Positions 34,701 to 42,330 are shown, numbered from the stretch's first letter. The stretch: 64,000 nt of DNA from Schistosoma haematobium (GCF_000699445.3 NC_067200.1:11387450-11451449), one strand, 5' to 3'. Notes: a model not told the origin generated them from the letters alone. Translations and numbers: made by a program.

Positions 34701-35735
34701 ATTATTGTCTAGGGGATGCATAAGAGTACATTAGAAATTAGCAAATCTGACATAAATAGCTTCAAATGGAGTTTAACGTCCTTTAATATTATGATGTAAG
34801 ACACAGTGACTTTTGACCTCGAAAAACTGGTTTCAACAGAGTTTAAAGATCGAGACCATGTCCGAAAAATTGTGTAAAACAGTCATCCTTACGACCTAAA
34901 TGAAACGAGAACACTCATGCTTGATATTTTCATTTCAACTATAAAAAATAATGATAAAAACCATTATTCATGACCGATAAATGTGTCAATGTCACCATTT
35001 TAGGTGAAAAATAGTCGCAAAGTTATCTTATATATAAGGTTACATTAACTAATAAACTAAAACATTTACCACCAGGCAAACACCTAGCCCAAATATCGTA
35101 ACAATTGCCGATTAGTCACAGGTGGGTTCAATCACTAAACCGGTAGTTGGCAAAACCTAAAGCCAAAACCTCTAATATGTAACACTGAATTTTTCTTTAT
35201 TATTCCAGTTATCCTTTCAATGTGATATTTACCATAAGGTATTAAAATCTGGATCTGACTAGACAAAACTCGTTAAAATGATAGAATACATTATGGTTCA
35301 GCAAATTTTTTGATAAAGCGCGATTAAATACAGATCTTTGGCTACTATTCAGTAAGAATTTATTAAAACTTAACATGAAAAGAAACGAAACTAACCTGGG
35401 ATTTGAGTTAAAATATAGCCCCAGAAAAATGCTCCCAATATCAAACCTTGGGTCAGCCTGTCCCAATTGAACTCCCCCGTGCTAGTCTAGATAGACGTTT
35501 TATTCGAACTAGTAAGCTATACCTCAGTTTTCTTAAGATACGTGTGATTAGAAAAATTAGAACAATAAAATGACGAATGATTTGTGGATGTCTTGTCAAC
35601 CGTATCATTGACCATGGCAAGTATTGTAACGTTTAAATCAACTCTCATCATGTAAATCAGAATTAGATTGATGAATCCCATTGTAGCGATAATGTAACGA
35701 CATTTACAACACAATACCCCTGTCGAACAACCCAT
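579..35735 (-). CDS. SLC17-family (sialin-like) MFS transporter gene, 3' end outside window
   Basis: Spliced gene for a 12-helix major facilitator transporter of organic anions in a lysosomal, vesicular or plasma membrane. Eight coding exons were found, all with GT-AG boundaries. SLC17 hallmarks appear in the expected order: the [13 protein letters not shown] stretch of TM1, a loop rich in N-glycosylation sites, [20 protein letters not shown] then QIPGG, the FGPK loop, [10 protein letters not shown] after TM4, [15 protein letters not shown] in TM7, [17 protein letters not shown], and the late [12 protein letters not shown] segment. The TM7-TM8 stretch reads closest to sialin (SLC17A5) among members I know, so the substrate could be sialic acid, an acidic amino acid, phosphate or another anion; this is not decided by sequence. 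Intron 2 is 9.3 kb while intron 1 is 36 bp. Phases agree except between the exons at 12524 and 8018. The gene runs off the left edge. Confidence 0.9.
735..3547. other. Transporter intron
   Basis: Holds the Penelope-like relic (1625-2135). The remainder is AT-rich and I see no further gene or named repeat in it. Confidence 0.5.
1625..2135 (+). mobile_element. Penelope-like retroelement 3' relic
   Basis: The frame ending at 1888 reads [20 protein letters not shown], then [20 protein letters not shown] and a terminal LNLPW, the usual wording at the C-terminal end (GIY-YIG side) of Penelope-like element proteins. Only this end survives; the RT part is absent upstream. About 160 bases of 3' UTR follow. 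From about 2050 to 2135 comes a segment whose reverse complement matches 6390-6490 and 31745-31820. Confidence 0.7.
3548..3680 (-). CDS. SLC17-like exon (TM8-TM9 region)
   Basis: 133 bp, phase 0 in and phase 1 out. Reads [20 protein letters not shown], then [28 protein letters not shown] and LST..VRK are conserved SLC17 motifs. Acceptor CATAG|AAT and donor ATAG|GTAAGTG are both good. Confidence 0.9.
4380..4660. repeat. Degenerate short-period repeat tract
   Basis: Recurring words such as 'atacatgtgt', 'atatatag', 'cattctaca' and 'aagtatagatgct' (twice, about 4536 and 4623) make a loose tandem tract. No coding sequence is seen. Confidence 0.5.
4740..5260. other. Unassigned low-AT segment in transporter intron
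   Basis: Base composition is less AT-rich than the flanks and short frames run on both strands (plus 4755-5000, plus 5007-5195). I recognise no motif and no splice frame that would join the transporter. It may be an unnamed interspersed repeat. Confidence 0.35.
5690..5830 (-). repeat. tRNA-like S-alpha-type repeat with hammerhead core, best-preserved copy
   Basis: Minus strand, 5800 to 5755: stem I GCGCTG, core CTGAGGA (5794-5788), stem II arms at 5787-5784 and 5776-5773, GAAA (5772-5769), a short stem III, then an ATT cleavage triplet and CAGTGC closing stem I with six pairs (one G-U). All conserved core bases are present; stem II has one mismatch. The schistosome S-alpha family is known to encode hammerheads. 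Confidence 0.8.
5985..6170 (+). repeat. tRNA-like S-alpha-type repeat with Pol III boxes and hammerhead core
   Basis: The tRNA-like head has an A-box-like 'gctcagtggtccag' and a perfect B box 'ggttcgaatcc' (about 6035-6050). The hammerhead part has CTGAGGA 6074-6080, stem II GTCC/GGAC (6081-6084 with 6092-6095), GAAA 6096-6099 and GTC 6105-6107. Stem I (6066-6073 with 6108-6113) carries two mismatches. The 3' end reads 'ttccaggtttcca...ctaacatcaatc', shared with the other copies. Confidence 0.85.
6385..6560 (-). mobile_element. Penelope-like 3' UTR relic, opposite orientation
   Basis: Read in reverse complement, this stretch repeats the 3' UTR of the relic at 1975-2135, including the shared pieces 'acatttcgaacaatctg' and 'atttcgata'. 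Unlike the first copy it has no recognisable coding tail next to it. Confidence 0.6.
6990..7150 (-). repeat. Second tRNA-like repeat family, copy 1
   Basis: The minus strand starts 'gaatggtttagtggtaata' (A box) and 'gggattcaaatc' (B box). About 40 bases on it reads TTGATGA, a loop, then GAAA-CCTAGG-TT. This resembles a hammerhead core with a self-complementary stem III but differs from the S-alpha type. Confidence 0.55.
7832..8018 (-). CDS. SLC17-like exon (TM7)
   Basis: Reads [19 protein letters not shown] and [20 protein letters not shown], very close to the start of TM7-TM8 in sialin-type proteins. The donor GAA|GTGAGT is in phase 0 and fits the next exon. The high-coordinate boundary is uncertain: an acceptor at 8018 gives ...[10 protein letters not shown] but needs two bases from a previous exon, while an acceptor at 8001 needs one. 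Neither fits exon 5 directly. Confidence 0.85.
8440..8640 (-). repeat. Diverged S-alpha-type repeat
   Basis: The minus strand has 'atcagtggtcta' and 'gtgagtccaaccc' (A- and B-box relics), then GTGCACAGTG-CTGAGGA. The GAAA half is lost. Confidence 0.6.
8780..8925 (+). repeat. Diverged S-alpha-type repeat, 3' part
   Basis: 'catactaggaccaaatagc' followed by 'caatgcttcctggttttcaa' is the second half of the hammerhead plus the usual 3' tail. The core is broken (GAAA to CAAA). Confidence 0.55.
10495..10660 (-). repeat. Very diverged S-alpha-type repeat
   Basis: The minus strand shows 'ggattcgatcactgaatggg' (B-box relic) followed by 'ttcactgctgacaact', a decayed CTGANGA region. No host coding sense. 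Confidence 0.4.
11335..11870 (+). repeat. Unnamed ~550-bp interspersed repeat, copy 1
   Basis: Begins 'tgctaccttgatgtggtgg' and aligns along its whole length with 24115-24680 (for example 'agcagcaaactc', 'gtgacaccagtgaaatg', 'ccctaaaaatagaacac', 'cacaaaaacaccatgt'). I do not recognise a coding sense; it may be the 5' part of a non-LTR element. Confidence 0.65.
12524..12795 (-). CDS. SLC17-like exon 5 (TM5-TM6 and central loop)
   Basis: 272 bp, opening in phase 1 after acceptor TTAAG|GT. Reads [18 protein letters not shown], a luminal NLT sequon, then a helix ending [15 protein letters not shown] and the [11 protein letters not shown] central-loop motif (compare the family's S..EK.YI..SL). 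It ends ...NDKKS at the strong donor TCA|GTAAGT in phase 0. That phase does not match the next exon recognised. Confidence 0.88.
13215..13500. repeat. Two facing S-alpha-type relics
   Basis: The minus-strand part 13225-13310 keeps GAAACAGCTGTCCAGTGC but has TTGAGGA for CTGAGGA. The plus-strand part 13345-13500 keeps 'aaggttaagctcctgc' and 'aagtttgattcccgg' (Pol III boxes) with an erased ribozyme. This repeats the inverted arrangement seen at 5690-6170. Confidence 0.6.
14017..15430 (-). mobile_element. 5'-truncated RTE-like retrotransposon with perfect 14-bp target duplication
   Basis: Reads on the minus strand as RT motifs, the C-terminal [12 protein letters not shown] region and a GTAA-repeat tail (plus-strand TTACTTACTTAC at 14017). 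It corresponds to 57101-58514 of the intact copy, with about ten residue changes over the 300 residues compared. The 14-mer TACATTACGTAAGC stands at both ends (14003-14016 and 15431-15444), the mark of target-primed insertion. The frame is ended early by a Trp codon changed to TGA near 14345. It sits in the intron between transporter exons 5 and 4. Confidence 0.93.
14345..15430 (-). pseudogene. Truncated RTE-like reverse transcriptase reading frame
   Basis: Open from the truncation point to a premature TGA. Motifs visible include [13 protein letters not shown] (catalytic Asp), [23 protein letters not shown] (the FADD catalytic pair) and [16 protein letters not shown]. It lacks the endonuclease domain and a start codon, so no product is expected. 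Confidence 0.9.
16076..16163 (-). CDS. SLC17-like exon 4 (W.PP.E.SR loop)
   Basis: 88 bp, phase 0 in and phase 1 out: [20 protein letters not shown] followed by SRFTTFVFS. This is the SLC17 region after TM4 (family form: W..W.PP.ERS.L). Acceptor AAAAG|GGTGTAG and donor TCAG|GTTCGA. The exon is too short to stand out as an ORF; I found it by looking for the missing WxPP motif. Confidence 0.88.
16420..16620 (+). repeat. Second tRNA-like repeat family, copy 2
   Basis: 'gtgaatagctcatttgtagt' and 'gtaggttcgatttt' are box relics; then TTGCTGATGA, a loop, and GACAC-CTAAGTC. The tail reads 'ccgactactttgaaccacct', shared with copies at 29060 and 7000. Confidence 0.55.
16625..21590. other. Transporter intron, largely without recognisable features
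   Basis: AT-rich. Microsatellites at 18750-18778 (ATT type) and 18858-18878 (CA). I see no exon, RNA gene or retroelement with recognisable protein sense. Confidence 0.45.
21590..21680 (-). repeat. S-alpha-type repeat, ribozyme half
   Basis: Minus strand: CTGAGGA (21647-21641) and GAAA (21625-21622) are intact with an ATC triplet before CTGTGCTTCC. The first arm of stem I is missing because the copy is 5'-truncated. Confidence 0.65.
22095..22400 (+). mobile_element. Decayed C-terminal stump of a second RTE-like family
   Basis: Interrupted frames read like the end of this family: a 'DEV...RLRWLGH' relic, then [13 protein letters not shown]. Many stops. Same family as 30160-30715. Confidence 0.55.
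22690..22734. repeat. (TA)n microsatellite
   Basis: Uninterrupted TA dinucleotides over 45 bp in a transporter intron. Confidence 0.95.
23395..23860 (+). repeat. Head-to-tail S-alpha-type pair
   Basis: The first ribozyme half is at 23395-23430 (GCC-GTC-CAGTGC). About 380 bases later comes a second ribozyme: stem I ACGCACTG, CTGAGGA 23761-23767, GAAA 23783-23786, then AAC in place of GTC. The interval includes a block shared with 5820-5990 and 29090-29230 ('caatggaagatggtc' type). Confidence 0.75.
24115..24760 (+). repeat. Unnamed ~550-bp interspersed repeat, copy 2
   Basis: A better-preserved and more GC-rich copy of the repeat at 11335. Short frames occur on both strands but none is long or shared with copy 1. 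Confidence 0.7.
25265..25440 (+). repeat. Second tRNA-like repeat family, copy 3
   Basis: 'gcgtgaatagcttagtggtaa' and 'gggtttgaattc' boxes are clear. The core region reads CCTGACAA-GTGTCAACTAGTAA-GAAAC-CTAG, with GAAA kept. Confidence 0.6.
25981..26129 (-). CDS. SLC17-like exon 3 (TM2-TM4, FGPK loop)
   Basis: 149 bp; the acceptor ...CCAG|GT completes the second Gly of QIPGG. Reads [22 protein letters not shown]3, then RVIQGLLQ, the family's L..L.G region. The donor CAG|GTAAAT is in phase 0. It is separated from exon 2 by 9.3 kb. Confidence 0.92.
26380..26570 (-). mobile_element. Stump of the second RTE-like family
   Basis: The minus strand reads [19 protein letters not shown], then [18 protein letters not shown] with stops in between, the same ending as the copy at 30160-30715. 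It lies inside the 9.3-kb transporter intron. Confidence 0.65.
28140..28330 (+). repeat. Second tRNA-like repeat family, copy 4
   Basis: The core reads TTTGCTGACGAG, loop CAACTA, stem II arm GCAC, then GGGACCTAGGTC and 'gagcagggtttcctac'. CTGACGA and the CCTAGGTC palindrome are intact; GAAA has become GGGA. A partial fifth copy (28925-29095) keeps 'gtgccaactagaacgaaac' and the 3' tail. Confidence 0.55.
29140..29395 (+). repeat. S-alpha-type repeat with near-complete hammerhead
   Basis: 'ctcagtggtctacaggtta' and 'gggtttgagtc' are Pol III box relics. Ribozyme: GCACTG 29303-29308, CTGAGGA 29309-29315, GGAC 29327-29330, GAAA 29331-29334, ATC 29340-29342, TAGTGC 29343-29348. Stem I is fully paired with one G-U; the first stem II pair next to the core is lost. 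Confidence 0.75.
30160..30715 (+). mobile_element. C-terminal fragment of the second RTE-like family, clearest copy
   Basis: Nearly continuous frame: [39 protein letters not shown], a stop, LRWLGHVLRM, then [20 protein letters not shown] and [17 protein letters not shown]. This is the region after the RT domain in RTE-type elements. Stops and one TGA show it is dead. Confidence 0.75.
31564..31860 (+). pseudogene. Open fragment sharing a segment with the Penelope-like relics
   Basis: A 98-codon open frame with a non-ATG opening. It includes [20 protein letters not shown] and [20 protein letters not shown]. The second piece is nearly identical in DNA to 6390-6480 and, in reverse, to 2060-2135. 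I do not recognise a protein family. It may be the N-terminal coding part of a Penelope-like element or another repeat; there is no sign of a host gene around it. Confidence 0.45.
31965..32310. repeat. Two diverged S-alpha-type 3' relics, facing
   Basis: 31965-32060 on the minus strand and 32180-32310 on the plus strand share the 'actgcctcctggttttcaatggtt' type of 3' tail. Ribozyme cores are erased. Confidence 0.5.
32320..35241. other. First part of transporter intron 2, nothing recognised
   Basis: Nearly 3 kb of AT-rich sequence near the 5' end of the transporter gene, without a retroelement I can name. Intronic control elements would be expected in such a place, but no motif stood out. Confidence 0.4.
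35396..35486 (-). CDS. SLC17-like exon 2 (TM2)
   Basis: 91 bp reading [20 protein letters not shown] and on to YILTQIP. The acceptor CTAG|ACT gives phase 0 after exon 1, and the donor CAG|GTTAGT leaves phase 1. The WD...QG..LGAFF.GY..TQIPG pattern is the most diagnostic SLC17 signature in the window. Confidence 0.92.
35523..35735 (-). CDS. SLC17-like exon 1 (start codon, TM1, glycosylated loop)
   Basis: Residues 1-71. ATG at 35735-35733 opens a short cytosolic Cys-rich start (CC.C), then TM1 and the family motif [13 protein letters not shown] (residues 31-43). The following luminal loop has NDT, NHS, NFS and NHT sequons, as expected for the loop between TM1 and TM2. It ends ...KKTE in phase 0 at donor GAG|GTATAG. 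The next intron is only 36 bp. Confidence 0.9.
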
Positions 35736-36088
35736 TTCTTTACTAAATGAATAAGTACAATAACTTGGTTAGTTAAAACAATCTCCAAGGTCGTCCAGTA
35801 TCCGATACCTTAAGAACAACTAGAGCGAAAAAACCACCTTGTTTGTCTTTTGATACTCAGCGTTTATCAAACTTTTTGATGTTTTGTTGTACTCCGTTTA
35901 TTTGATTAACCTAGTTTATCATATTTACTCATATTTACATGGTGAATTCAAATGGTTCAAATGGTTGTGGACGGAATAGAAGAAGCTTTCGCTTAACAGG
36001 CTTCCGTGTCTAGTAGCAGGGGATCACCAAATCCTCCAGGCAGGAACCTAGGTATGTTAACAATGAAAGAGGAAAAGAAATTGGTAAA

Positions 36089-39010
36089 TCATAGTGTGAT
36101 GCTGTCCTTGGTCCTTAAGAATAGGTCGAGTTGCCTCTTGAAGGACTCCTGAGAAGTTGCTTGGACTAGCTCGGCTGGTAGCGAATTCCAGATTTTGACA
36201 ACTCTTAAGGAGTAAAAGTTGTGCCTACATTCCGTCTTGCTATGTTGTGTTTCCAGTTTCTGGGTGTTACCCCTTAGATTATTGTTCGAACTAAGCTTAA
36301 GTAGGTGTTTAAGAGGATGTCCAGAAGTGTTAAGAATACTATAAGCCACTAATAAATCACCTCTAAGACGCCTATACTCTAGTGGGTAAAGGTCTAGTGA
36401 ATGGAGGCGTTCTTCGTAAGGTTTAGATTTGAGTCCTCGAACTGATTTCGTGGCTCGCCGTTGGATACGCTCCAAAGTGACCTTATCCTTTTGGAGTGAG
36501 GGGGAAGTACTATGTTTCCGTACTCTAAATGGGGACGGATGAAACTATTGAAGATTGTGTGGAAAGTTCGTCCGTCAAACTGTCCAAAAATGCGCTTCAA
36601 CGTTACCAGTGCAAGGTTTGCTCGGAAGGCATTTTTGTCACAGTTAGCATAAGACTTTAAATCATGGGGCACCAGGACTCCTAAATCTTTTTCGACTTGG
36701 GATACTACTAGAGAGGAGTTTCCTAAGTTGTAACTGTAGTTTGCAACATGTCGCAGATGGACTACTTTACACTTTGAAGTGTTAAAGGTAAGTCCGTTAT
36801 CGTCTGCCCAACTTTGAAGTCGAGTCAGATCCTCCTGAAGTGCCTGTATATCGTCTTGGTTGCGTCTCTCTCCAAAGTTTCACGTCGTCGGCAAAAAGTA
36901 ATAAGTCTGACGTTACCTGTTGAGGAAGATCATTTATGTAGATCAAGAAGAGAAGAGGCCCTAGTATTGAGCCCTGGGGGACCTCACTAGGACGTTCCAT
37001 AGCCTGAGATAAAGTGGAATTAACTCTAACCTTAAAGTGTCGATTTTTTAGAAATGAAGTAAGCCAATCGATTAGAGGTGGTTTGATACCTAGTTGTTTG
37101 AGCTTATTGATAAGAAACAAGTGGCTAACCTTATCAAAAGCTTTTGAGAAATCAAGGTAAATGATATCAACCTTTCCCTTGCGATCAAGGATGCTCGTTC
37201 ATCTGTCCACCGCAGCCAGCAGGTTGGTTATACAAGAGTAACCCTTCCTGAAACCATGCTGTTGGGGTGAGAAGAAATTTAAGGACAGTAGATAGTCGTT
37301 TAAACCGTCGCATATCAGGGACTCCATGAGTTTTGAAGGTAATGACAGAAGAGCCACTGGCCGATAACTTGAAGGTTCATTGCGTCGACCTCCTTTGAAA
37401 ATTGGTGTGATGTGAGCCAACTTCCAATTTTCCGGTAATTTGCCTCGGCTAAGCGAGTGTGAAAACATCATACTAAGCGGCGTTGCCGGGATTGAGGCTG
37501 CCTCCCTCAGTATGGCAGGATGAACCATATCCGGGCCAGGAGAAGTATCTAGTCTTAAGTGCTGCAATTTACGGAACACCAAGTCAGCGCTTAGGTTCAC
37601 TTCGGAGAGTCCTGTGGAATTGCAGATGAAACTGTCGTCAGTAAAGTTGATGTCAGCCGGTTGAAATGTTTGAGAGTAATGTGCCGCCAGAAGGTCAGCG
37701 GCGTCGCCATCGTTGTTGGTCGGGCCGTTAAGACCTACCAGTTGAGAAACTCCTGTTTTGGCTTGACGAAGAGAGGCTGCATGGCGGAATAGGCTTCTAG
37801 GGTTAGAGGCAAATTTGTCCATAAGCTTTGTCTGGTACTGAAGCCTGTCTTCTCTTATAGCCTTAGTGCATATGTTCCTGATATGTTTATGTTGTCTATA
37901 CGCTCCGTCGTTATCAGTTCGTTTGTATTCCGCCCAACAGTGCCTTTTTCGGCTTAGCAGGCGAAGGGTACGGTTCTTGATTACTGTAGGTGGCTTGCAG
38001 CTTTTGGGAACCGTTAGAGGAACTGAATGGTTTGTAGCACATAGTAGCGTATGCAGTAAGAAGTCCCAATGACCGTCCACGTCGAGTTGAGGGTGAACAT
38101 CCCAAACCACCTGTTGTAGATAGTCATGTAGAGCTGGCACATTCAGCCGTTTAAAATTCCATCGCAAATTATTGTTGGGATACCTTAGCTTAGTTTTGAT
38201 GACAAAACTGAAGGCTATGACGGCATGATCGCTCTTTCCCAGAGGAGCCAGGATTGAGGGGTTGTCAACTAGGAATTCTTCGTTTGTGAATACACAGTCT
38301 AAGCGCGATGGTTCCTGACTGTTTCTCCAACGAGTTGCCGACCTCACATTTACATATAAGCCCAAGTCATCGATGAGGTTGAAGAACGGAGCTTCAATTG
38401 AGTTGTCGCCTCCAGTGTACGTGTGTTCCGCGAAGTTGACTCTAGGGAGATTAAAGTCCCCTAGAATCAGGATGTGTGTGAAACCGAGACGGGTAGAGCG
38501 GGATAGTCCTTCCAGCATACGACTATCGTACTCGGTGTCGGCAGTTGGCTTCCTGTAAATGACTCCGACTAGACACCTCGAAGTACTAGACAATCTTACA
38601 GAGCATCATATGGATTCCTCAAGATTGTTAAACTCGAGGTTGTGAACTTGGTGCACCTCTAAGCAAGAGCTTATGTATATGGCTACTCCGCCCCCAATTC
38701 CTGTTTTTCTGTCGTTGCGGAACAAAGTCATCCCAGGCAATGCTAACTCTTGGTCCGAGAACTGAGAAGATATCCAGGTTTCAGATATTCCTATCAGATG
38801 GGCCTTGTTAGCGTTGCTAAGTTCACGTAATTCATCCAGTTTATTTGGTAGACTCGCGGCGTTCATATATAAGCAGTTTATGCTTTCAATTTGGAACGCG
38901 TGAGCTTCATCCTGTTTTTCTGTATGAGCCTTATGTGAATGGACAGGTAGCCCACCTATATGAGGTTTGCCGAGGTGGTAGGCCCTGTCCTTTACACGTT
39001 TTTTTATCAT
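36089..39010 (-). pseudogene. CR1 ORF2 (endonuclease and reverse transcriptase), two nonsense and two frameshift lesions
   Basis: The ATG at 39010 overlaps ORF1. The endonuclease shows LYMNAASLPNKLDEL, ISETW, GIGGGVAIY, LILGDFNLPRV and LGKSDHAVI. The RT shows LAHITPIFKGG, SYRPVALLS, QHGFRKGYSC, the LDFSKAFDKV region, PQGSILGPLLFLIYINDL and LLLFADDVKLW. A TGA replaces Trp near 38606 (after NNLEESI) and near 37199 (after AAVDR). One-base frameshifts fall near 36870 and 36486. Otherwise the frame is well kept, so the copy is not very old. Confidence 0.88.
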
Positions 39011-40394
39011 TTAGACAGTCCACAAGTGGAATGGTCAGCTCCAACTTGCTTTTGTGTTTGGTCCTAGCTTCATATGGCCTATCCGGGTGCATGTGGATTC
39101 CAGGTGGCAATCGACGTCTGTTGGCACGAAATGCTTCCAGGACTGCAGCCGCCATGTGAGAAGATGGGAAGGTTATCTTCATTAGACGAGGTCTAGGATC
39201 ACCGTCCTTCTTGGCTAGTCTCGTCACATGCTGAGTCAGTATGTGTTTGAGCCTCAAGGACTGTTTGATGAATTTCCATTCCCTGATGTCAGAATTTGAT
39301 TGAGTAGGGTCTGCATTTTCCGGTATACCTTGCACAATTATGTTTCTTCCGCGGAAAAACTGTTCGCGAGTTTCTTTGGGGATGTTCCGTATGATATTGC
39401 GCTCAGAGTACGGTATGTCGGGCAATATTTTTACGTTACCATCGGATTTCAACAAGTGACTTGCTAGCAAGACGTCCTCAACGTCGGCAGCATTCTTAAG
39501 TGTTACTCGGAGAAGCCTCGGGTGATTTAAATGCTTAGAATCCTTTCCTCGAGTGAGCCGGGTGACCGTCAAAGGCTCTACTCTAGGAAGTTCGAGCTTC
39601 TTGTTCAATTCACCCCAGAGCATCCTGTCGTTTTTGTCCTGCAGACTGAGAGGAAGATCAGGATTGTCAACGAGGTTCATGATAATGAGAGAATCGTCAC
39701 GAACTGTTGTTAATTTACCAGATTTCACTATGGGTTCAGGTTTAGTAACTTGTTGTTTGGAGGTCGGTGCGCGTTCTTGAGTCTTGGGCTCTTTGTTGAC
39801 CGGACGAACAGACTTGGGGGTAGACTGTGCGACCAAATCACCAGTTATTTTCCGTACAGCAACACTTGGGTTGCTCGGCTTAGGCAGTGATGCCTGGTTC
39901 TTTTGGGCTCTCTTAACGTGGGTCGAATCACCTACAGGGTTTTGGGAACCACTGTTGTGTTCAGGGACCCTAAGCTGGGAGACCCGAGTTTGCTTAAGGA
40001 GTCTAGTACCGTCGACGTAATGATGGTGCTGAGCCTCGAGACGTCATCATTAGTGTTGACGGATGCTCCATCGGTGGTATACCTATCGGCATCCCTATTT
40101 TTGTGTCCGTCGCACGGTCTTGTTTGTCTACCGGTTTTTTTTACTGTCGTTATCCAAGTTAACTGACAACTTGTTCCGGAGGCCTGTCAGTAGGACAATG
40201 ATGTTACTCAGCAAGACTACAGAGTCTGTGCTGCACATGACACACACCCACTTTTGCTCTGACTTGCTGAGTCTGTTGTAAGCAGTTGCTGTCAGATCTG
40301 TGCATGCTTCGTGGAACCAACCTTTCCAGTTGTCGCACTGCATGCCAGTTGTAACAGCGAAACGGCATCCCGGACGTTTGCATGAGTTTTTCAT
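38931..40394 (-). pseudogene. CR1 ORF1 (PHD finger plus RNA-binding-like part), frameshifted
   Basis: The ATG at 40394 opens a PHD-like zinc finger: CKRPGC, MQCDNWKGWFHEAC and WVCVMC spaced as C4HC3. The frame stops at 40128. Further downstream in another frame, the part from about 40020 to 38931 is basic and polar, with DIPYSERNIIRNIPKETREQ and RAYEAR-like ends, as in nucleic-acid-binding ORF1 proteins. At least one and probably two frameshifts lie between 40130 and 39980. The last 80 bases overlap ORF2. Confidence 0.75.
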
Positions 40395-40429
40395 GACTGT
40401 GTTGAAGCAAACTATGTTATAGATGCTTG

Positions 40430-41030
40430 CAAAAGCCTAAGACCTTTAAAAAATACTGAAAAGCACACTGAAAGCGGACAAAAATAGGTAAAAACGAGTG
40501 ATATAAACTGAAACTAGTCTATGCGTGAAAAACAAAAAAAACGGATAGTAAGTTGAGGCAAAACCACAGGTAACTATTAAATATGGTGAAACTAAAAAAA
40601 AGTAATCTACCGAACGTATGGCTCAGGATAGATTCTTTAGAACTGAAATGGTACTTTTGTTGCGTAAGAACACAGCAAAAGTTTGATATATGCAAATCAC
40701 TTTAGGACTAAACTTCCCGTTCGAAAAGCGCGCGTAACTTAGTCTTGGGTATATTTCCAAGACGTAGAAGAACGGTTAATAACAAATTAAGTGGGGCCGG
40801 GTAATTGACGACATCAGCCGAACGTTTTCAACATCTGTGTTGTGTTTCTTCTTCTGCTTTTTACTTGTTTACTCGGATAAATATTTTTGGTAAGGTTTCA
40901 TCGGTTCCCCTAAATTGCTTAAAAAGCAGTATGCTGCGACCTTTAAAATATGACAAATCAGAATGAAAAATCTTCGAATTGTACAGTTTCAACTCACGAA
41001 TGCGCGAATCGGGTGATCACAGTAAAAGTG
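40430..41030. other. Intergenic, nothing recognised
   Basis: Between the CR1 ORF1 start and the repeat cluster. It may include CR1 5' UTR. No coding or RNA feature seen. Confidence 0.4.
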
Positions 41031-42330
41031 CAACTGGTATTCTGAGTCTTACAATGCCTGTACACGTAATACTCTAAAGGTGAGACAAGTATTTGGAGTT
41101 TAACAATGCCCTAACCAGTAACACTTTTCTATGATCGAAACGTGCCAATCCAAGTAAAATCAAAAGTCAGAGGTCAAGAGGTTCAGAGATATATTTGGTA
41201 GAGTATCAATATATCGAGAATTGACTAATCTGATCTGACTAGCGGTTATAGAAGTGAAGCCTGGCGTAGTCACTCATGATCTGATGCGGATGCATGACCA
41301 ATCGCCTTCGGCTGGGTGAGTCCATTAAAACTAATGCAGTCAGCATCAGATGTCGAAGACTTACAGAGCTACTGACTTTGGGAATTTATTTACCGCTTCA
41401 ACCTTCATAATCGAAGTACACCAACCCACTGAAGTCAAAAATCATAAATGAAGTGGTTCGAATATATATTTTGAATGTTATCGATATGTTGAAAAGCGTC
41501 TGATCTGAGATGGCTGTCAGAAGCAAGGGATGAGTAGCACAGCTTACCCACTCGGTGCAGATGCGTAACTGATCGACTTCACGTATGTGTGTTCAATAAA
41601 TACAGTGAGGTCAGCATCAAAGTCGTGGACTTAAAGAACTATTTATTACGGGATTTATTCACCACTACCATTTGTATACAAGGACACTAGAAACTCACTA
41701 GTAATGAATTTCAACTTCGGTGTGTTTTTTATTCATTATCACATTTGAGAACAAGAATGTTATTTTTTAAGAATTCTTTGATTGAAACGTTGATTGTTTG
41801 ATCTGAAATGTTCCATGATCCATAGTTAACAGAAATTTAGTATGATATATGGTTGATACAAGGTCTTGGTCCTACTAACTGAAGAGAGGACAGGTTATGC
41901 TCTGAAGTGAACTAAAAGTAAAAAACAAATTCACCTTAGTACTCTACTCTCACTGAGCGTAGGGGTCCAACTAAGACCCGACCAAATCGCGCTTGAAGAT
42001 GCCACAGGTATTCGGAGTTTGGCAACGCTTTAACCAGTAACACTTAATATGAAGCGTTCCCACCAAGTGAAATCAAAAGAGAGGAGCGAGAAGGTTCGAA
42101 GATAAATTTAATAGGCTATCAATATATCGAGGACCGTCTGATCTAATCTGGCTAGCGACTGCAGAGGTTGTTGAGCACGGCGTTCCCACTCGTGATCTGG
42201 TGCGGATGCATCACCGGGCGCCTTCAGCTAGGTGAGTCCATTAAAACTAATGTGGTCAGTATCCAATGTCGAAAACTTACAGAGCTATTTATCTTGGGGA
42301 TTTATTTACCGCTACACGCCCCTATAAAGC
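41030..42330 (+). repeat. Cluster of three to four diverged direct repeats
   Basis: Copies at about 41085-41405, 41420-41690 and 41995-42330 share blocks in the same order: 'ggagttt..caatgcc', 'taaccagtaacact', 'tatcaatatatcgag', 'gatgcggatgcat', 'ggtgagtccattaaaacta', 'cagtcagcat', 'gacttacagagcta', 'ggatttatttaccgct'. A short partial copy precedes at 41030-41085. No protein is recognised in them. Confidence 0.75.

Larger units (their letters stand above)
35945..40420 (-). mobile_element. CR1-type non-LTR retrotransposon, near full length, inactivated
   Basis: Two-ORF element on the minus strand with a PHD-type ORF1, an APE-type endonuclease and RT in ORF2, and the CR1-type ending ...[12 protein letters not shown]...[19 protein letters not shown]. 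The 3' end carries two copies of a 9-bp unit (35947-35955, 35956-35964), as CR1 elements do in place of a poly(A) tail. No target duplication was seen, also usual for CR1. The 5' limit is unclear and may lie beyond 40420. It occupies most of the space between the two divergent host genes. Confidence 0.85.
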
